From: Liolophura sinensis
Lineage: Eukaryota > Mollusca > Polyplacophora > Chitonida > Chitonidae
NCBI RefSeq assembly: GCF_032854445.1
Contig: NC_088302.1
Location: forward strand, 50,868,046 to 50,932,045
Direction of reading: 5' to 3'
DNA: 64,000 bases
Position numbers and translations under genes: made by a program. The notes below the pieces were generated by a model, which saw only the letters and a program-made list of their open reading frames with translations, searched no databases and had not been told where the DNA came from. Shown here in pieces: positions 37,637 through 49,244 of this stretch; positions within the stretch are counted from its first letter, which is position 1, and the number at the start of each line of letters is the position of its first letter.

Positions 37637-40592
37637 TTCATCAAACATAGGAGCAATGGTTTTGTGCCACAAGCACAGTCGGCCATTCTTTAAAAATTTG
37701 TTGTTGGAAAAAATTATATGGCATCATCAAACATAGGAGCAATGGTTTTGTGCCACAAGCACAGTCGGCCATTCTTTAAAAATTCGTTGTTGGAAAAATT
37801 ATATGGCGCCATCAAACATAGGAGCAATGGTTTTGTGCCACAAGGACAGTCAGCCATTCTTTAAAAATTTGTTGTTGGGAAAAATTATATGGCGTCATCA
37901 AACATAGGAGCAATGGTTTTGTGCCACAAGCACAGTCGGCTATTCTTTAAAAATCCGTTGTTGGAAAAAATTATATGGTGTCATCAAACATAGGAGCAAT
38001 GGTTTTGTGCCACAAGCACAGTCGGCCATTCTTTAAAAATTCGTTGTTGGGAAAAATTATATGGCGTCATCAAACATAGGAGCAATGGTTTTGTGCCACA
38101 AGCACAGTCGGCCATTCTTTAAAAATTTGTTGTTGGGAAAAATTATATGGCGTCATCAAACATAGGAGCAATGATTTTGTGCCACAAGCACAGTCAGCCA
38201 TTCTTTAAAAATTCGTTGTTTGGAAAAATTATATGGCGTCATCAAACATAGGAGCAATGGTTTTGTGTCACAAGGACAGTCGGCCATTCTTTAAAAATTC
38301 GTTGTTGGGAAAAATTATATGGCGTCATCAAACATAGGAGCAATGGTTTTGTGCCACAAGCACAGTCGGCCATTCTTTAAAAATTCGTTGTTGGAAAAAA
38401 TTATATGGCGTCATCAAACATAGGAGCAATGGTTTTGTGCCACAAGCACAGTCGGCCATTCTTTAAAAATTTGTTGTTGGGAAAAATTATATGGTGTCAT
38501 CAAACATAGGAGCAATGGTTTTGTGCCACAAGCACAGTCGGCCATTCTTTAAAAATTCGTTGTTGGGAAAAATTATATGGTGTCATCAAACATAGGAGCA
38601 ATGGTTTTGTGCCACAAGCACAGTCGGCCATTCTTTAAAAATTTGTTGTTGGAAAAAATTATATGGCATCATCAAACATAGGAGCAATGGTTTTGTGCCA
38701 CAAGCACAGTCGGCCATTCTTTAAAAATTCGTTGTTGGAAAAATTATATGGCGCCATCAAACATAGGAGCAATGGTTTTGTGCCACAAGGACAGTCAGCC
38801 ATTCTTGAAAAATTTGTTGTTGGGAAAAATTATATGGCATCATCAAACATAGGAGCAATGGTTTTGTGCCACAAGCACAGTCGGCTATTCTTTAAAAATC
38901 CGTTGTTGGAAAAAATTATATGGTGTCATCAAACATAGGAGCAATGGTTTTGTGCCACAAGGACAGTCGGCCATTCTTTAAAAATTCGTTGTTGGGAAAA
39001 ATTATATGGCGTCATCAAACATAGGAGCAATGGTTTTGTGCCACAAGCACAGTCGGCCATTCTTTAAAAATTCGTTGTTGGGAAAAATTATATGGCGTCA
39101 TCAAACATAGGAGCAATGATTTTGTGCCACAAGCACAGTCAGCCATTCTTTAAAAATTCGTTGTTTGGAAAAATTATATGGCGTCATCAAACAAAGGAGC
39201 AATGGTTTTGTGTCACAAGGACAGTCGGCCATTCTTTAAAAATTCGTTGTTGGGAAAAATTATATGGCGTCATCAAACATAGGAGCAATGGTTTTGTGCC
39301 ACAAGCACAGCCGGCCATTCTTTAAAAATTCGTTGTTGGAAAAAATTATATGGCGTCATCAAACATAGGAGCAATGGTTTTGTGCCACAAGCACAGTCGG
39401 CCATTCTTTAAAAATTTGTTGTTGGGAAAAATTATATGGCGTCATCAAACATAGGAGCAATGGTTTTGTGCCACAAGCACAGTCGGCCATTCTTTAAAAA
39501 TTCGTTGTTGGAAAAAATTATATGGCGTCATCAAACATAGGAGCAATGGTTTTGTGCCACAAGCACAGTCGGCCATTCTTTAAAAATTCGTTGTTGGGAA
39601 AAATTATATGGCGTCATCAAACATAGGAGCAATGGTTTTGTGCCACAAGCACAGTCGGCCATTCTTTAAAAATTCATTGTTGGAAAAAATTATATGGCGT
39701 CATCAAACATAGGAGCAATGGTTTTGTGCCACAAGCACAGTCGGCCATTCTTTAAAAATTTGTTGTTGGGAAAAATTATATGGCGTCATCAAACATAGGA
39801 GCAATGGTTTTGTGCCACAAGCACAGTCGGCCATTCTTTAAAAATTCATTGTTGGAAAAAATTATATGGCGTCATCAAACATAGGAGCAATGGTTTTGTG
39901 CCACAAGGACAGTCGGCCATTCTTTAAAAATTCGTTGTTGGGAAAAATTATATGGCGTCATCAAACATAGGAGCAATGGTTTTGTGCCACAAGCACAGTC
40001 GGCCATTCTTTAAAAATTCATTGTTGGAAAAAATTATATGGCGTCATCAAACATAGGAGCAATGGTTTTGTGCCACAAGCACAGTCGGCCATTCTTTAAA
40101 AATTCATTGTTGGAAAAAATTATATGGCATCATCAAACATAGGAGCAATGGTTTTGTGCCACAAGCACAGTCGGCCATTCTTTAAAAATTCGTTGTTGGG
40201 AAAAATTATATGGCGTCATCAAACATAGGAGCAATGGTTTTGTGCCACAAGCACAGTCGGCCATTCTTTAAAAATTCATTGTTGGAAAAAATTATATGGC
40301 GTCATCAAATATAGGAGCAATGGTTTTGTGCCACAAGCACAGTCGGCCATTCTTTAAAAATTCGTTGTTGGGAAAAATTATATGGCGTCATCAAACATAG
40401 GAGCAATGGTTTTGTGCCACAAGCACAGTCGGCCATTCTTTAAAAATTCATTGTTGGGAAAAATTATATGGCGTCATCAAACATAGGAGCAATGGTTTTG
40501 TGCCACAAGCACAGTCGGCCATTCTTTAAAAATTCATTGTTGGAAAAAATTATATGGCGTCATCAAGCATAGGAGCAATGGTTTTGTGATGC
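37637..40592. repeat. 86-bp satellite, about 34 copies, highly uniform
   Basis: The unit (85-87 bases) contains CATCAAACATAGGAGCAATG, GTTTTGTGCCACAAGCACAG, CGGCCATTCTTTAAAAATTC and GTTGTTGGGAAAAATTATAT. Variation is limited to a few positions (GCACAG/GGACAG, TTCG/TTTG/TTCA, a run of A). Rare variants recur exactly 945 bases apart, showing an 11-monomer higher-order unit. It lies between the two genes. Confidence 0.96.
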
Positions 40593-40930
40593 ACATGATG
40601 CAGTGGACAAGTCTTATCTCATTACATCATAAATACAATGCCTAATGGAAAGCATATCAGACAGCAGCCTCCTAAAGCTTAAGCATCATATTTCTGAGCT
40701 AGCAAAATACACTTTAACATTTACTGAGAAACAGACTGTGAAAAAGCAGGTGTGCATTTGAATTCATTTGTTTCTCAAATGGTACTTGTACTAACTAACT
40801 TCACGTTCTGGACAGATATCTCCAAATTGGTTTGAAATTGGATTCATACAATTTTGAAATTGCCACCAAACTTAACATTTACGTGTACCTTCATGACACT
40901 TCCACATCCCTTCCCTGCATACTGATAATA

Positions 40931-41080
40931 TGAATTGCTCAGTGTCCAATGATTAACACGAGAAGTGTACCAGTCAAAAGAATTGCTCAGTGTCTAATGA
41001 TCAACACCATGAGAAGCGTACCAGTCATAAGAATTGCTCAGTGTCTATTGATCAACACCATGAGAAGTGTATCAATCAAA
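40931..41080. repeat. Three-copy repeat of about 50 bp
   Basis: GAATTGCTCAGTGTC, then AATGATCAACACCATGAGAA and a GTACCAGTCA stretch, occurs three times with small indels. Confidence 0.85.
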
Positions 41081-41228
41081 CAAACACCAATCAAAAATCA
41101 AGTTAAGAGAATGCCTTCATTACTTTATAGAGAAACTCTTAACTAAGGGTATTATCCCCCTTCTCTAATTTCTCTAGCCACCAGCAGCGATAACAGCAAT
41201 AAGTGAGAGTCGGCGAGTCGATTATATA

Positions 41229-41936
41229 CAGTGCAACAAAAGTAAGTTCCCCAGAAAACATTGTTTGATATCTCCCTTGATATGTACCAGATCGCAATGA
41301 AATTCTGCACACACTATCCCAGTAATCCGGCGAACGTGATATATCAAGGATAAATGTGCAGGTGCTGATGTGCGCTAATGGGCATGCACAAAATCGGTCA
41401 ATTTTGAAAATTTCATAAAAGGAGTCAACCAGATTTTTCAAAGGCAATTCTTTATTTTATCACAGAATTCGATCATTTTCACTCGATGATTCAGTAATTA
41501 ACAATATTGTGTGTAGTCGCCACAAAATTGTATCACATTTCGACTACGCACTCGCCTTGTGTTGATGAGGCGTGCGGTCCGACGTTGCAGGATGGTTAAC
41601 CACTCTTCCTGAAGATGGTGTCTGACCTGAAGCAGGTTATGTTTATCCGCCTGAATTTCCCACACAAATATTTCAGGATTGGTAACAAAAATTCTCTGAT
41701 GAAATCAAAGTTTGGGGGTGAAAAATCTGATTGACTTCTTTTGTGAAATTTTCAAAATTGATCAATTTTCAGCTTGCGCATGCGTATTAGCGCACAACTG
41801 CACCTGCATGTGAATCCTTGATATACCACATCCACCGGATTACTGGGATGGTGTGTGCAAAACTTCACTGCGATCTGGTACATATTAAGGGAGATATCAA
41901 ACAATGTTTTGAGGGGAACTTAATTTTGTTACACTG
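41229..41936 (-). mobile_element. Decayed Tc1/mariner-like transposon with long inverted ends
   Basis: Both ends start CAGTGYAACAAAA on their own strand (left at 41229, right at 41936), and about 210 bases at each end are inverted copies (TTTGATATCTCCCTT, CAGATCGCA, ATTACTGGGAT and so on, in reverse order). A TA precedes the left end, as Tc1 elements require; the right flank is TT and so imperfect. Inside, the minus strand keeps the C-terminal part of a transposase. The rest of the coding region is gone, so it cannot move by itself. Confidence 0.8.
41498..41701 (-). pseudogene. Tc1-like transposase C-terminal remnant
   Basis: A 67-codon open stretch inside the 41229-41936 element, with a stop at 41500-41498. 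Segments such as NPEIFVWEIQADKH, then LQEEWLTILQRRT, RLINTRRVRSRNVIQ and CGDYTQY line up in order with the Tc1 C-terminus: the N-P-x-E-x-x-W box of the catalytic region, a bulky helix with E-E-W, then L-I-x-S-M-x-R-R and G-G-H-T-R-Y near the end. The DDE catalytic residues upstream are deleted. Sequence identity to a named family cannot be judged by eye. Confidence 0.7.
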
Positions 41937-42042
41937 TTTACAAAGTGGATTAACATGCACCAGATACAATGAGTGTCGGTTTATTGAATTTAGTGGATTT
42001 TAATTTTCATTTGACTCACGTTTTATATTTCTTCATGACCAA

Positions 42043-42215
42043 TCTATTTTATGCATATTTGGTCAGTGGTCAGAAATATTCAGGAAATGACATCATCGAC
42101 TGACATATTACGAACACTTGAGCACCACAGCCCCCCTAATTCATGGTCTCTCCTCCACAAAGTTGTTTTAACAGCTATCACCGTTGACATGCTCACAGCA
42201 CATGGGCTACATGTA
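42043..42215. repeat. Dispersed repeat copy (partner near 61290-61440)
   Basis: TTGGTCAGTGGTCAGAAAT, TCATCGACTGAC and ACAGCTATCACCGTTGACAT have recognisable counterparts in the same order at 61290-61440. Too diverged to define ends. Confidence 0.45.
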
Positions 42216-42547
42216 CCAGCCAATCAAGATCTGTGTAAGATGAGAATGGTGCCAACATCCGCGCATGAGCCACCCATCATGGACGTATGATCCGTGTATG
42301 ATCAGCCGCACGTCCGATCTAGATGCATGTACGCACAAATGACAAGAGTCATTGCAGAGTGTAAAGCTGGTGACAGCATTTAGTGCAAATAATTGCACTG
42401 AGTTCACTTTCAATACAGAACACATCATGGCACCAAATGACAGCCTTCGTTCACAGTACTTGTTTTCAGCGTAACCAATTTATCGTTGTGCACAATTACA
42501 CTCCACATAACGGACACGTGAACAATCGATTGATTCGCACCAAATTT

Positions 42548-42636
42548 CACTGCCTCACTTGAACACCATGCTGCCTCACCAGAATATCCTGTTGCCTCAC
42601 TAGAACATCATGCTGCCTCACTGGAACATTATGCTG
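42548..42636. repeat. Four-copy minisatellite of 23-24 bp
   Basis: CACTAGAACATCATGCTGCCT recurs four times with single-base changes. Confidence 0.8.
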
Positions 42637-42639
42637 AAA

Positions 42640-43610
42640 TATGTTTTACACAATATGGCTGCGTTTTTTAGTTCTGCATATATAGTTGACATACAGGTAA
42701 GATACATGTATCTTGCAGCTTAGTCTTAACAATAACTACATGCTCACAGAATATCACGCAAACAGCCATAAATTTGTCGCTTTAGTGAAGCCAAATAACA
42801 AAGGCATAAAGAGCTTATCTGTACATGTAAGGGATTTGATGACTTCTGTGTCACTCAATCACAAAACATGTAGGTGATACTATAGGAGAGAACAGTTAGA
42901 AATCAAAGGTGATGTGCGCAGATAAATCATGTTGATGTTTTCTGATGATGATTTTTGCAAAACTCAAGTACATGACACCAGGAAGTGCAGATTAGTGTAA
43001 AACTAGTGGAGAAATGCTTTATTCCTAAAATCGTTGATACTTTGTTGCGGGCCATATCTTTATTATAAGCACACAGTACACGTATAGCAGTATGGCCTGT
43101 TGGATGGATACAAGGGTCTCTGGTAAAATTAGGTCAGGCAGCTAGCACGTACCCTGCGAAGACTTGGCTGAAGATTGAAATCAAAATATGCAGAAGCAGT
43201 CTTTCAATTCAAAAATTCAAATGGCTTGACAACTGTTTTACCAATGCTGTGACAACAGACATAACTACACTACCAGCTGACAACTCTATACGGCAATCTA
43301 GTGTCAGTGAGCTTCTGCGGCCTAGACCGTCCCTCGACCACATCTGATGTACCGTGATACACATTTAAACTGTCTTTCTACATGATCCTACGGTACCTAG
43401 ACAAGGCTCGTGTACAGATGGGCGCCATCAGCGCAGTGACTTCCCCCAAAATCTGGGGATAATTGTTGATAGAGTATCAGATATTTAATAAGTATTTTTA
43501 GATTTCTTGAATCTAAATCAGTGTTAATGGTATAAAATCAAGCAACTACAAACACCCAAAATAAAACTGAACTATTTACTCACATATTATCTAATGAATA
43601 TTAAGTTATT
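42640..43610. other. Unique intergenic DNA, nothing recognised
   Basis: No array, SINE or splice-bounded open frame with family features. Confidence 0.4.
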
Positions 43611-43614
43611 CAAC

Positions 43615-43893
43615 ATGGCGGCGCCCACGAAAGACGGCATGAAAAGAGAGTTCGAAGAAGTTATCGCGTATGCCAAGGCCAGAAGTGGGGTTTCTGTACA
43701 GTTAGAGGCAAAGCAGGTCACCACTCTTCATGCGGCATGTGAGAAAAGAGATGTCACTGCAGTCTAGTCGACTAGGTATGGTAAAAGTCCTGTATGTCAG
43801 CTTATGCCTTGGGTCATCCAGCATCGAGAACACCGTGAAGAACTCACGATAACTGTGAATTCTGTTGTGCAAAATCAAGTGAAAAGTGTGTAA
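43615..43893 (+). pseudogene. RecQ-like helicase N-terminal fragment, broken in the Walker A motif
   Basis: A single frame from ATG 43615 to TAA 43891-43893 is broken once, by TAG at 43765-43767. It begins MAAPTKDGMKREFEEVIAYA, then has TLHAACEKRDVTAV, the stop, STRYGKSPVCQLMPWV, and later TVNSVVQNQVKSV. In RecQ-like helicases the same order occurs: a start segment, a V-x-A-V-L-P-T-G-x-G-K-S Walker A, Q-L-x-P, and motif Ia (S-P-L-x-x-L-M-x-x-Q-V). Here Leu is replaced by the stop and T-G has become T-R, so the ATP site is lost. No later helicase motifs follow. RecQ-like copies are multiplied in several marine invertebrates, so a decayed duplicate or retrocopy is plausible. Confidence 0.62.
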
Positions 43894-44330
43894 ATGTATT
43901 TAAATTGCCATGGTTCAGCTTGAGCACAGAGGGAGATGATAATAATACCCACATATGCCTGTAAATAGCGCACCGCTCAACAGTTCGGTCCGTCCGCCAT
44001 CTGATGCTGATGTTTACTTAAGGCGAAAGCAGTCATCTTAGATCAGGTGACGTAATGCACAAGCCTCGCTTTTGACATCACTGTTGTAAAAAGTACGCCG
44101 CCGAAGTCTATTAGGGATGTAATCTCAATGGAGGCAGTAGGTACATCTCTATTTTAGAATGCACCCACCACACCAAAACTAATTTTTCACCATGTCCTTT
44201 CTCACACTATGTACTTTCTAGGTGTCCCCATTGTGAATCAGCTGTTCACGAATATGTTCATGGCAATCTACAGCTGTGGAGCATCCAGGGATTAATGTGC
44301 TTGGGTAGAGTCTTAAAACTGTCATTAGGG

Positions 44331-44460
44331 TCTTTGTAACCCATGTGGTTAGCATGCCAACACAGCACATTGACGCAGGAGCCTCTCATCGTGCAATCGC
44401 TGTGAGTTTGTCCAACTCGTGCAGCCTTCCTCTGCTGCCATACCCCCACATTTTTAACTT
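44331..44460 (+). mobile_element. Head fragment of the (AAAT)n-tailed SINE
   Basis: CAACACAGCACATTGACGCA followed by GGAGCCTCTCATCGTGC and CGCTGTGAGTTTGTCC matches the tRNA-derived head seen at 50564 and 12907. Body and tail are missing. Confidence 0.7.
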
Positions 44461-44699
44461 CCTTCCGACTGTAACACTAAGTCAGTTAGCACAATTCTAG
44501 GGCTAGAACAATTCTGTGATTTAACTAAGATTCATGTTTCCAAAACGTTGAAAACACTGCATTAAAAGACAGTTTTAAACTTAAAGGTACATATAAAACC
44601 ATTTAGCTACAACTTAATCCGCTATTTATATTCTAAAGGTATCTAAATTTTACTGTAAATCGTCAATAAGTTTTTAAATACCATTCCATCTGCAAGCTG

Positions 44700-45618
44700 G
44701 TAGCCACAATGACAATGTACAAGTTAATACAAACACTCATATGCAATATCCCTTCCTAATATGAATCACTAGTGACAAGTTAATACCAACACTCATATGC
44801 AATATCCCTACCTAATATGAATCACTGGTGACAAGTTAATACCAACACTCATATGCAATATCCCTACCTAATATGAATCACTAGTGACAAGTTAATATGA
44901 ACACTCATGTGCAATATCCCTACCTAATATGAATCACTACTGACAAGTTAATACCAACACCCATATGCAATATCCCTACCTAATATGAATCACTAGTGAC
45001 AAGTTAATACAAACACTCATATGCAATATCCCTTCCTAATATGAATCACTAGTGACAAGTTAATACCAACACTCATATGCAATATCCCTACCTAATATGA
45101 ATCACTAGTGACAAGTTAATACCAACACTCATATGCAATATCCCTACCTAATATGAATCACTGGTGACAAGTTAATACCAACACTCATATGCAATATCCC
45201 TACCTAATATGAATCACTAGTGACAAGTTAATATGAACACTCATGTGCAATATCCCTACCTAATATGAATCACTACTGACAAGTTAATACCAACACCCAT
45301 ATGCAATATCCCTACCTAATATGAATCACTAGTGACAAGTTAATACAAACACTCATATGCAATATCCCTTCCTAATATGAATCACTAGTGACAAGTTAAT
45401 ACCAACACTCATATGCAATATCCCTACCTAATATGAATCACTAGTGACAAGTTAATACCAACACTCATATGCAATATCCCTACCTAATATGAATCACTAG
45501 TGACAAGTTAATACCAACACTCATATGCAATATCCCTACCTAATATGAATCACTAGTGACAAGTTAATACCAACACTCATATGCAATATCCCTACCTAAT
45601 ATGAATCACTAGTGATGA
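44700..45618. repeat. 56-bp satellite, about 16 copies
   Basis: The unit contains GACAAGTTAATACCAACACT, CATATGCAATATCCCTACCT and AATATGAATCACTAGT. Variant copies (TACAAACACT plus CCCTTCC; TATGAACACTCATGTGC) recur at 280- and 336-base spacing, that is 5 or 6 monomers. Confidence 0.96.
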
Positions 45619-45754
45619 ATCTTTTTCCCCAAAGGCTTCAAACCTTACACTTCAGTGTTGCCAAATAGGTGGGAAGCCAGATCCTAACAGCCTAACTACA
45701 CTTTACAGTCTAGCTCTACCACATCGCTATGCTGTAACTTGGCAGTCGGACAGA

Positions 45755-46345
45755 TCACAATGAAGCACTTAGAGCGATCCATCAAACTTATGCTCTAAAT
45801 GTTCCTACATATATTCTTAGTGAAACCCACATGTTGTTTGGTCGTTTGGCCTTGAAAGAAAAGTGTTGATAAACATCAGAATTCAGACTTGACGTTCTCA
45901 TCTAATACATCTGCTCCAGGAAACCCCCAACTTCTACACCTCCCATGAGTACCCGCTGAGCCCGACGACACACACACACGAACTGTCTACTGTTAACTGC
46001 TACTTTACCAGACTGTACGTCCAATGTTCTGTCGAGATTGGCATTCTATGGAAAATCTAAAAGAGCAGAGAAATCTGCTACAGCAAGTTCTGCCATATAT
46101 TTGAAAATTTTGTTCCAGGTGTAGAATTTGGGCAACGTTTTCCTAGAGTGCAGACTTCAGAGCGAAGTCAAACATGGCTGAAGAGGGAAACGTAAAGCCG
46201 CAGTTTTGATGTTTATCTTGGGTTTTGTTTCTAATAAGGTACGCCAACAACCAAGCAATATGTGGGTTTTACTAAGAATACATATAGGAACATTTAGAGC
46301 ATAAGTTTGATGGAGTGCTATAAACGCTTCAGTGCAACCTAGAAT
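45755..46345. repeat. Inverted pair of a dispersed element, arms about 130 bp
   Basis: The left arm (about 45755-45885) has ATCCATCAAACTTATGCTCT, AAATGTTCCTACATATATTC and AACCCACATGTTGTTTGG. The right arm (about 46200-46345) carries the same sequence reversed, with about 10-15% difference. A minus-strand frame over the right arm (46486-46157) is open for 109 residues, but the left arm has stops, so I do not call it a gene. It ends about 250 bases before the SNX24 start codon. Confidence 0.7.
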
Positions 46346-46599
46346 TGTGCTATAGGTCAGTAAGTGACAGATAGGCCAGACCACAATAAATCGTGCGAAG
46401 GGAATGTTAAATCTGCGCGTGGTGTCAGGCTTACCAACGACATTTTGCCAGTATATTATCACATGTACAACGATGAGCTCATTCATCTGTCATGTTTCTG
46501 AATCTTTCCCGCCGTTCAGTATTTTCATACTCCCGAACGTGGAGAATTCGCTAAGGGGGAGTTACTTGTGAAATTTGGCCGTTGGGAGGACCACAAACT

Positions 46600-46662
46600 A
46601 TGAGACGTGTTTCTATTCCAACTTTTAGGAAAATCAAGGATGAAAATGACGACAGTTACACG
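46600..46662 (+). CDS. SNX24: PX-only sorting nexin, exon 1 (SNX24/SNX22-like)
   Basis: This 21-codon exon starts the SNX gene: MRRVSIPTFRKIKDENDDSY plus Thr, ending in phase 0 at a GTGATT donor (weaker than consensus). SNX24-type proteins open the same way: a short beta-strand with an I-P-[ST]-[FY] motif, acidic residues, then Y-T-V-F. The Y-T here continues as V-F in exon 2, completing that strand across the intron. The whole gene has six exons and encodes 164 residues, close to the roughly 170 of animal SNX24. Known of the family: a PX domain binds phosphoinositides, chiefly PI3P, on endosomal membranes. The segmental copy at 53667-59827 has no counterpart of this exon. Confidence 0.82.
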
Positions 46663-47544
46663 GTGATTTGACGAGAACAAGTTTTAACATTTTAACTGAA
46701 AGTCGTGAATTAATTCTATCTCCTTACATGTTGTAAACAATGAGTTCAGTAGCGTATGTTGTTGTTGTTCATACAGACCGTACGGCTGGCCTATGAATCA
46801 TTGAATGGGTACCGGTATTTGTAAAGTTGTAGGCCCACTTTGTATGTGTGTATACCAATCTTCCTGATTGAAGTAGAACTGGAAGCAGACACTGGACTGG
46901 CGGAAGAAACTCACGAAGTAAAATCAGGTTGTGCATAGGTTTTCCCCGGGACATTTACCTTAATCCCAGATTTTACTAACTCAGGAGCCAAATGTTGTTT
47001 TGAAATTCTTACATTTAGCGTGACATTGGTCATGTTATGAATGTCAGAGTTTAAAAATAGTACACCCAGTCCTCAAGATGGCCTATTCTAGCAGACATCT
47101 AATTAACAGTTTTCAGTGATCTTAATGTTAGCCTAATAATTTAGACATGGTATGGGGTGAGTTTTGTGTCCTTCTGCGCGATGTCCTCTGCTTTGCATTT
47201 CTGATTAGTATTCTTACTGATAGGAAACGCTAGAGGGAGGTTCAATAAGTTAAATGTACTGCTACAAATATACATAACAAGGAGAGGATGGGCTTGTCTT
47301 AGAAGTTATATGTATGAATAGGGTACATATCTCATTCATTATGCTGGAAACTAGTGATGTAGCTTTTATTATACAAGTGTGCCTCAATAGTTTGAGACTG
47401 GTACTGGTACAGAGATTGTTTGCGACTGAAAGGATCTTAGCTGGCCTAGCCATCAAAGAAGTGCACGTAGCTCTAGCAAGAGTCCATATCAGACCTGACC
47501 AACAATGTGAAAGAATGAATGCTTGGGTATTGTGATTACCACAA

Positions 47545-47870
47545 AAAATTTTCAGTCATATGACGACAAGGAGTAATAAGATGTCAGCTCATCTTCATGT
47601 ACTGTGTCTTCTTATGGCAGGGCAAGTCATCATGGACCAATAAAGTATCATGCCAAAAAGACATGTTGACACCCCAGCCAGTCACATTATACTGACACCA
47701 GGCCAGCCAGTTCTGTTTCCTTGCCTTAACCTTTCAGCGCTGAGTGCCAAGCCAGGCAATTCCAAACTTGTACCATTGATGAGTCTTCATTATGACCTGA
47801 CCTAGATTTGGTCCCAGATCTCCTCACCCCGAGGTGGACGTTCTAATCATTAGACCAGCCAAGCAGTCAC
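47545..47870 (-). mobile_element. V-type SINE, diverged, in SNX24 intron 1
   Basis: On the minus strand: tRNA-like head (GGTCTAATGATTAGAACGTC, then CACCTCGGGG), middle with GTCAGTATAATGTGACTGG, tail with GTCATATGACTGAAAATTTT. The B box is decayed. The same element is present in copy 2 at about 54530-54850. Confidence 0.75.
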
Positions 47871-48262
47871 CAGTAATGTGAGGAGATGTCACACATCATG
47901 TGGGTAAAGGGTGGTTATTCTACTGGGATGTGCAGTTTTGGCTGTCCATAAACCTGACACCATTGTAGTGGAATGTACTTAACGGACATGTGGTTAGGTA
48001 AATTGTTCTCAGTCGATCAGCAAAGAGAATAGCCGAGTTGGCAATGTGGCAAAGCCCTCACATGTTAACAGATGCTGCAACAGTCAGGAATCTGTTCCTT
48101 GTTAAATCAGAACCATATAGGCCCAGTCACAGAATATAGAATTAGCTAGGTTATCTCTGACATCGTCAAAAGTGGAGTCAGTGTGAGATTTTAACCCTCA
48201 GGCGTACATGTAATTCAAAGAAAAATGATCGCTAAATTGTGTTTTGGTTTATTGTTTGACAG

Positions 48263-48346
48263 GTGTTTTGTGTGGAAGTTTGTGTCTCAGGAAGAGTTCA
48301 CACTGTGGAGAAAAGATACACAGAGTTTGAGGAACTCCATAAACAG
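48263..48346 (+). CDS. SNX24: SNX24-like, exon 2 (copy 1): PX phosphoinositide-binding strand
   Basis: Acceptor TTATTGTTTGACAG, donor AAACAG|GTTTGA; 28 codons in phase 0. It encodes VFCVEVCVSGRVHTVEKRYT then EFEELHKQ. The K-R-Y-[ST]-E-F block is the PX signature in which the Arg contacts the 3-phosphate of PI3P and the aromatic residue stacks on the inositol ring. The exon follows directly on the Tyr-Thr of exon 1. It is base-identical to copy 2. Confidence 0.93.
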
Positions 48347-49139
48347 GTTTGATAACAATACTTGTAATCAGTGGCTGCATTGAAATCCACGTATGTGTCT
48401 TATCTGAGTGTAATGTTCTTGTGCCAGAATTTGTCAGTGCAAAAAGAGCTCCGATTCTGTTTGATTTCAATAGAGTTCTTGTTCTCCAACCCCGGAGAAT
48501 TGGGGAATTAAAATCTTGTTCATGAACAGAGATCTTGTGTCGCACTTTGGCATTCAAAACCTCATTCTTGTGTGAGATTCAACATGAGTACAACAAATCA
48601 AGAATGCCCAATGTGCCAAACGGGTTTAAATGAGATCCTATTGAAACCTAACAATGCAAGCAATGCCTTGTCCACTCATACTTAACCATTACAGGTGTGG
48701 CTTTTTCACCCTGTTAAATTGGAACGCTAAATTGAACAATGTCGATTTCCGTACTTGGCAGATAATTGGGTATAATTTGCTCTCATAGGGTTTTATATAA
48801 GTTCCCACTTGATGGTTAACTTAGAATTTGGGCCGATTGATACCAACCAGATATCTCCATTGTTGATTTACTGAAGACCTCTACTGAATAATTGGATATA
48901 GGCATATAAGAGTACATTCTTTGAACAAAGGCTACTTTTAACTCTCCCAAAAATTAAAAAACCTTTACTTTTATCCACCCTATTAAGATGCCCTTGGGAC
49001 AGAAATTTTGATGATAACATTAATAGAAATTCAGCTACTGCCTTGTGGTTTTATGAGATATGCGGCAATTCCATCTTTTTGTGACCCTTTGAAGTTTGTG
49101 TGTATATGAACAAAATTAATTATTTACTTCTCTTCACAG

Positions 49140-49244
49140 TTGAAGAAAATTGAAAAAACACCAGAATTCCCTCCAAAGAAGATTATGAAATGGAATCATA
49201 AAGTTTTAGAACACCGACGTGTGGCTCTGCAGAAATATCTACAG
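49140..49244 (+). CDS. SNX24: SNX24-like, exon 3 (copy 1): PX proline-rich loop and helix
   Basis: Acceptor CTTCTCTTCACAG, donor CTACAG|GTAATA; 35 codons in phase 0. It encodes LKKIEKTPEFPPKK, then IMKWNHKVLEHRRVALQKYL. F-P-P-K is the membrane-inserting P-x-x-P-type loop of PX domains. R-R-x-x-L-x-x-Y-L supplies the second basic phosphate contact and the start of the following helix. This core, with exon 2, identifies the fold without doubt. Confidence 0.94.

Noticed and set aside
46157-46486. 109-residue minus-strand open frame as a gene
   Set aside because: It overlaps one arm of an inverted repeat whose other arm has stops, and nothing in it matches a family I know.
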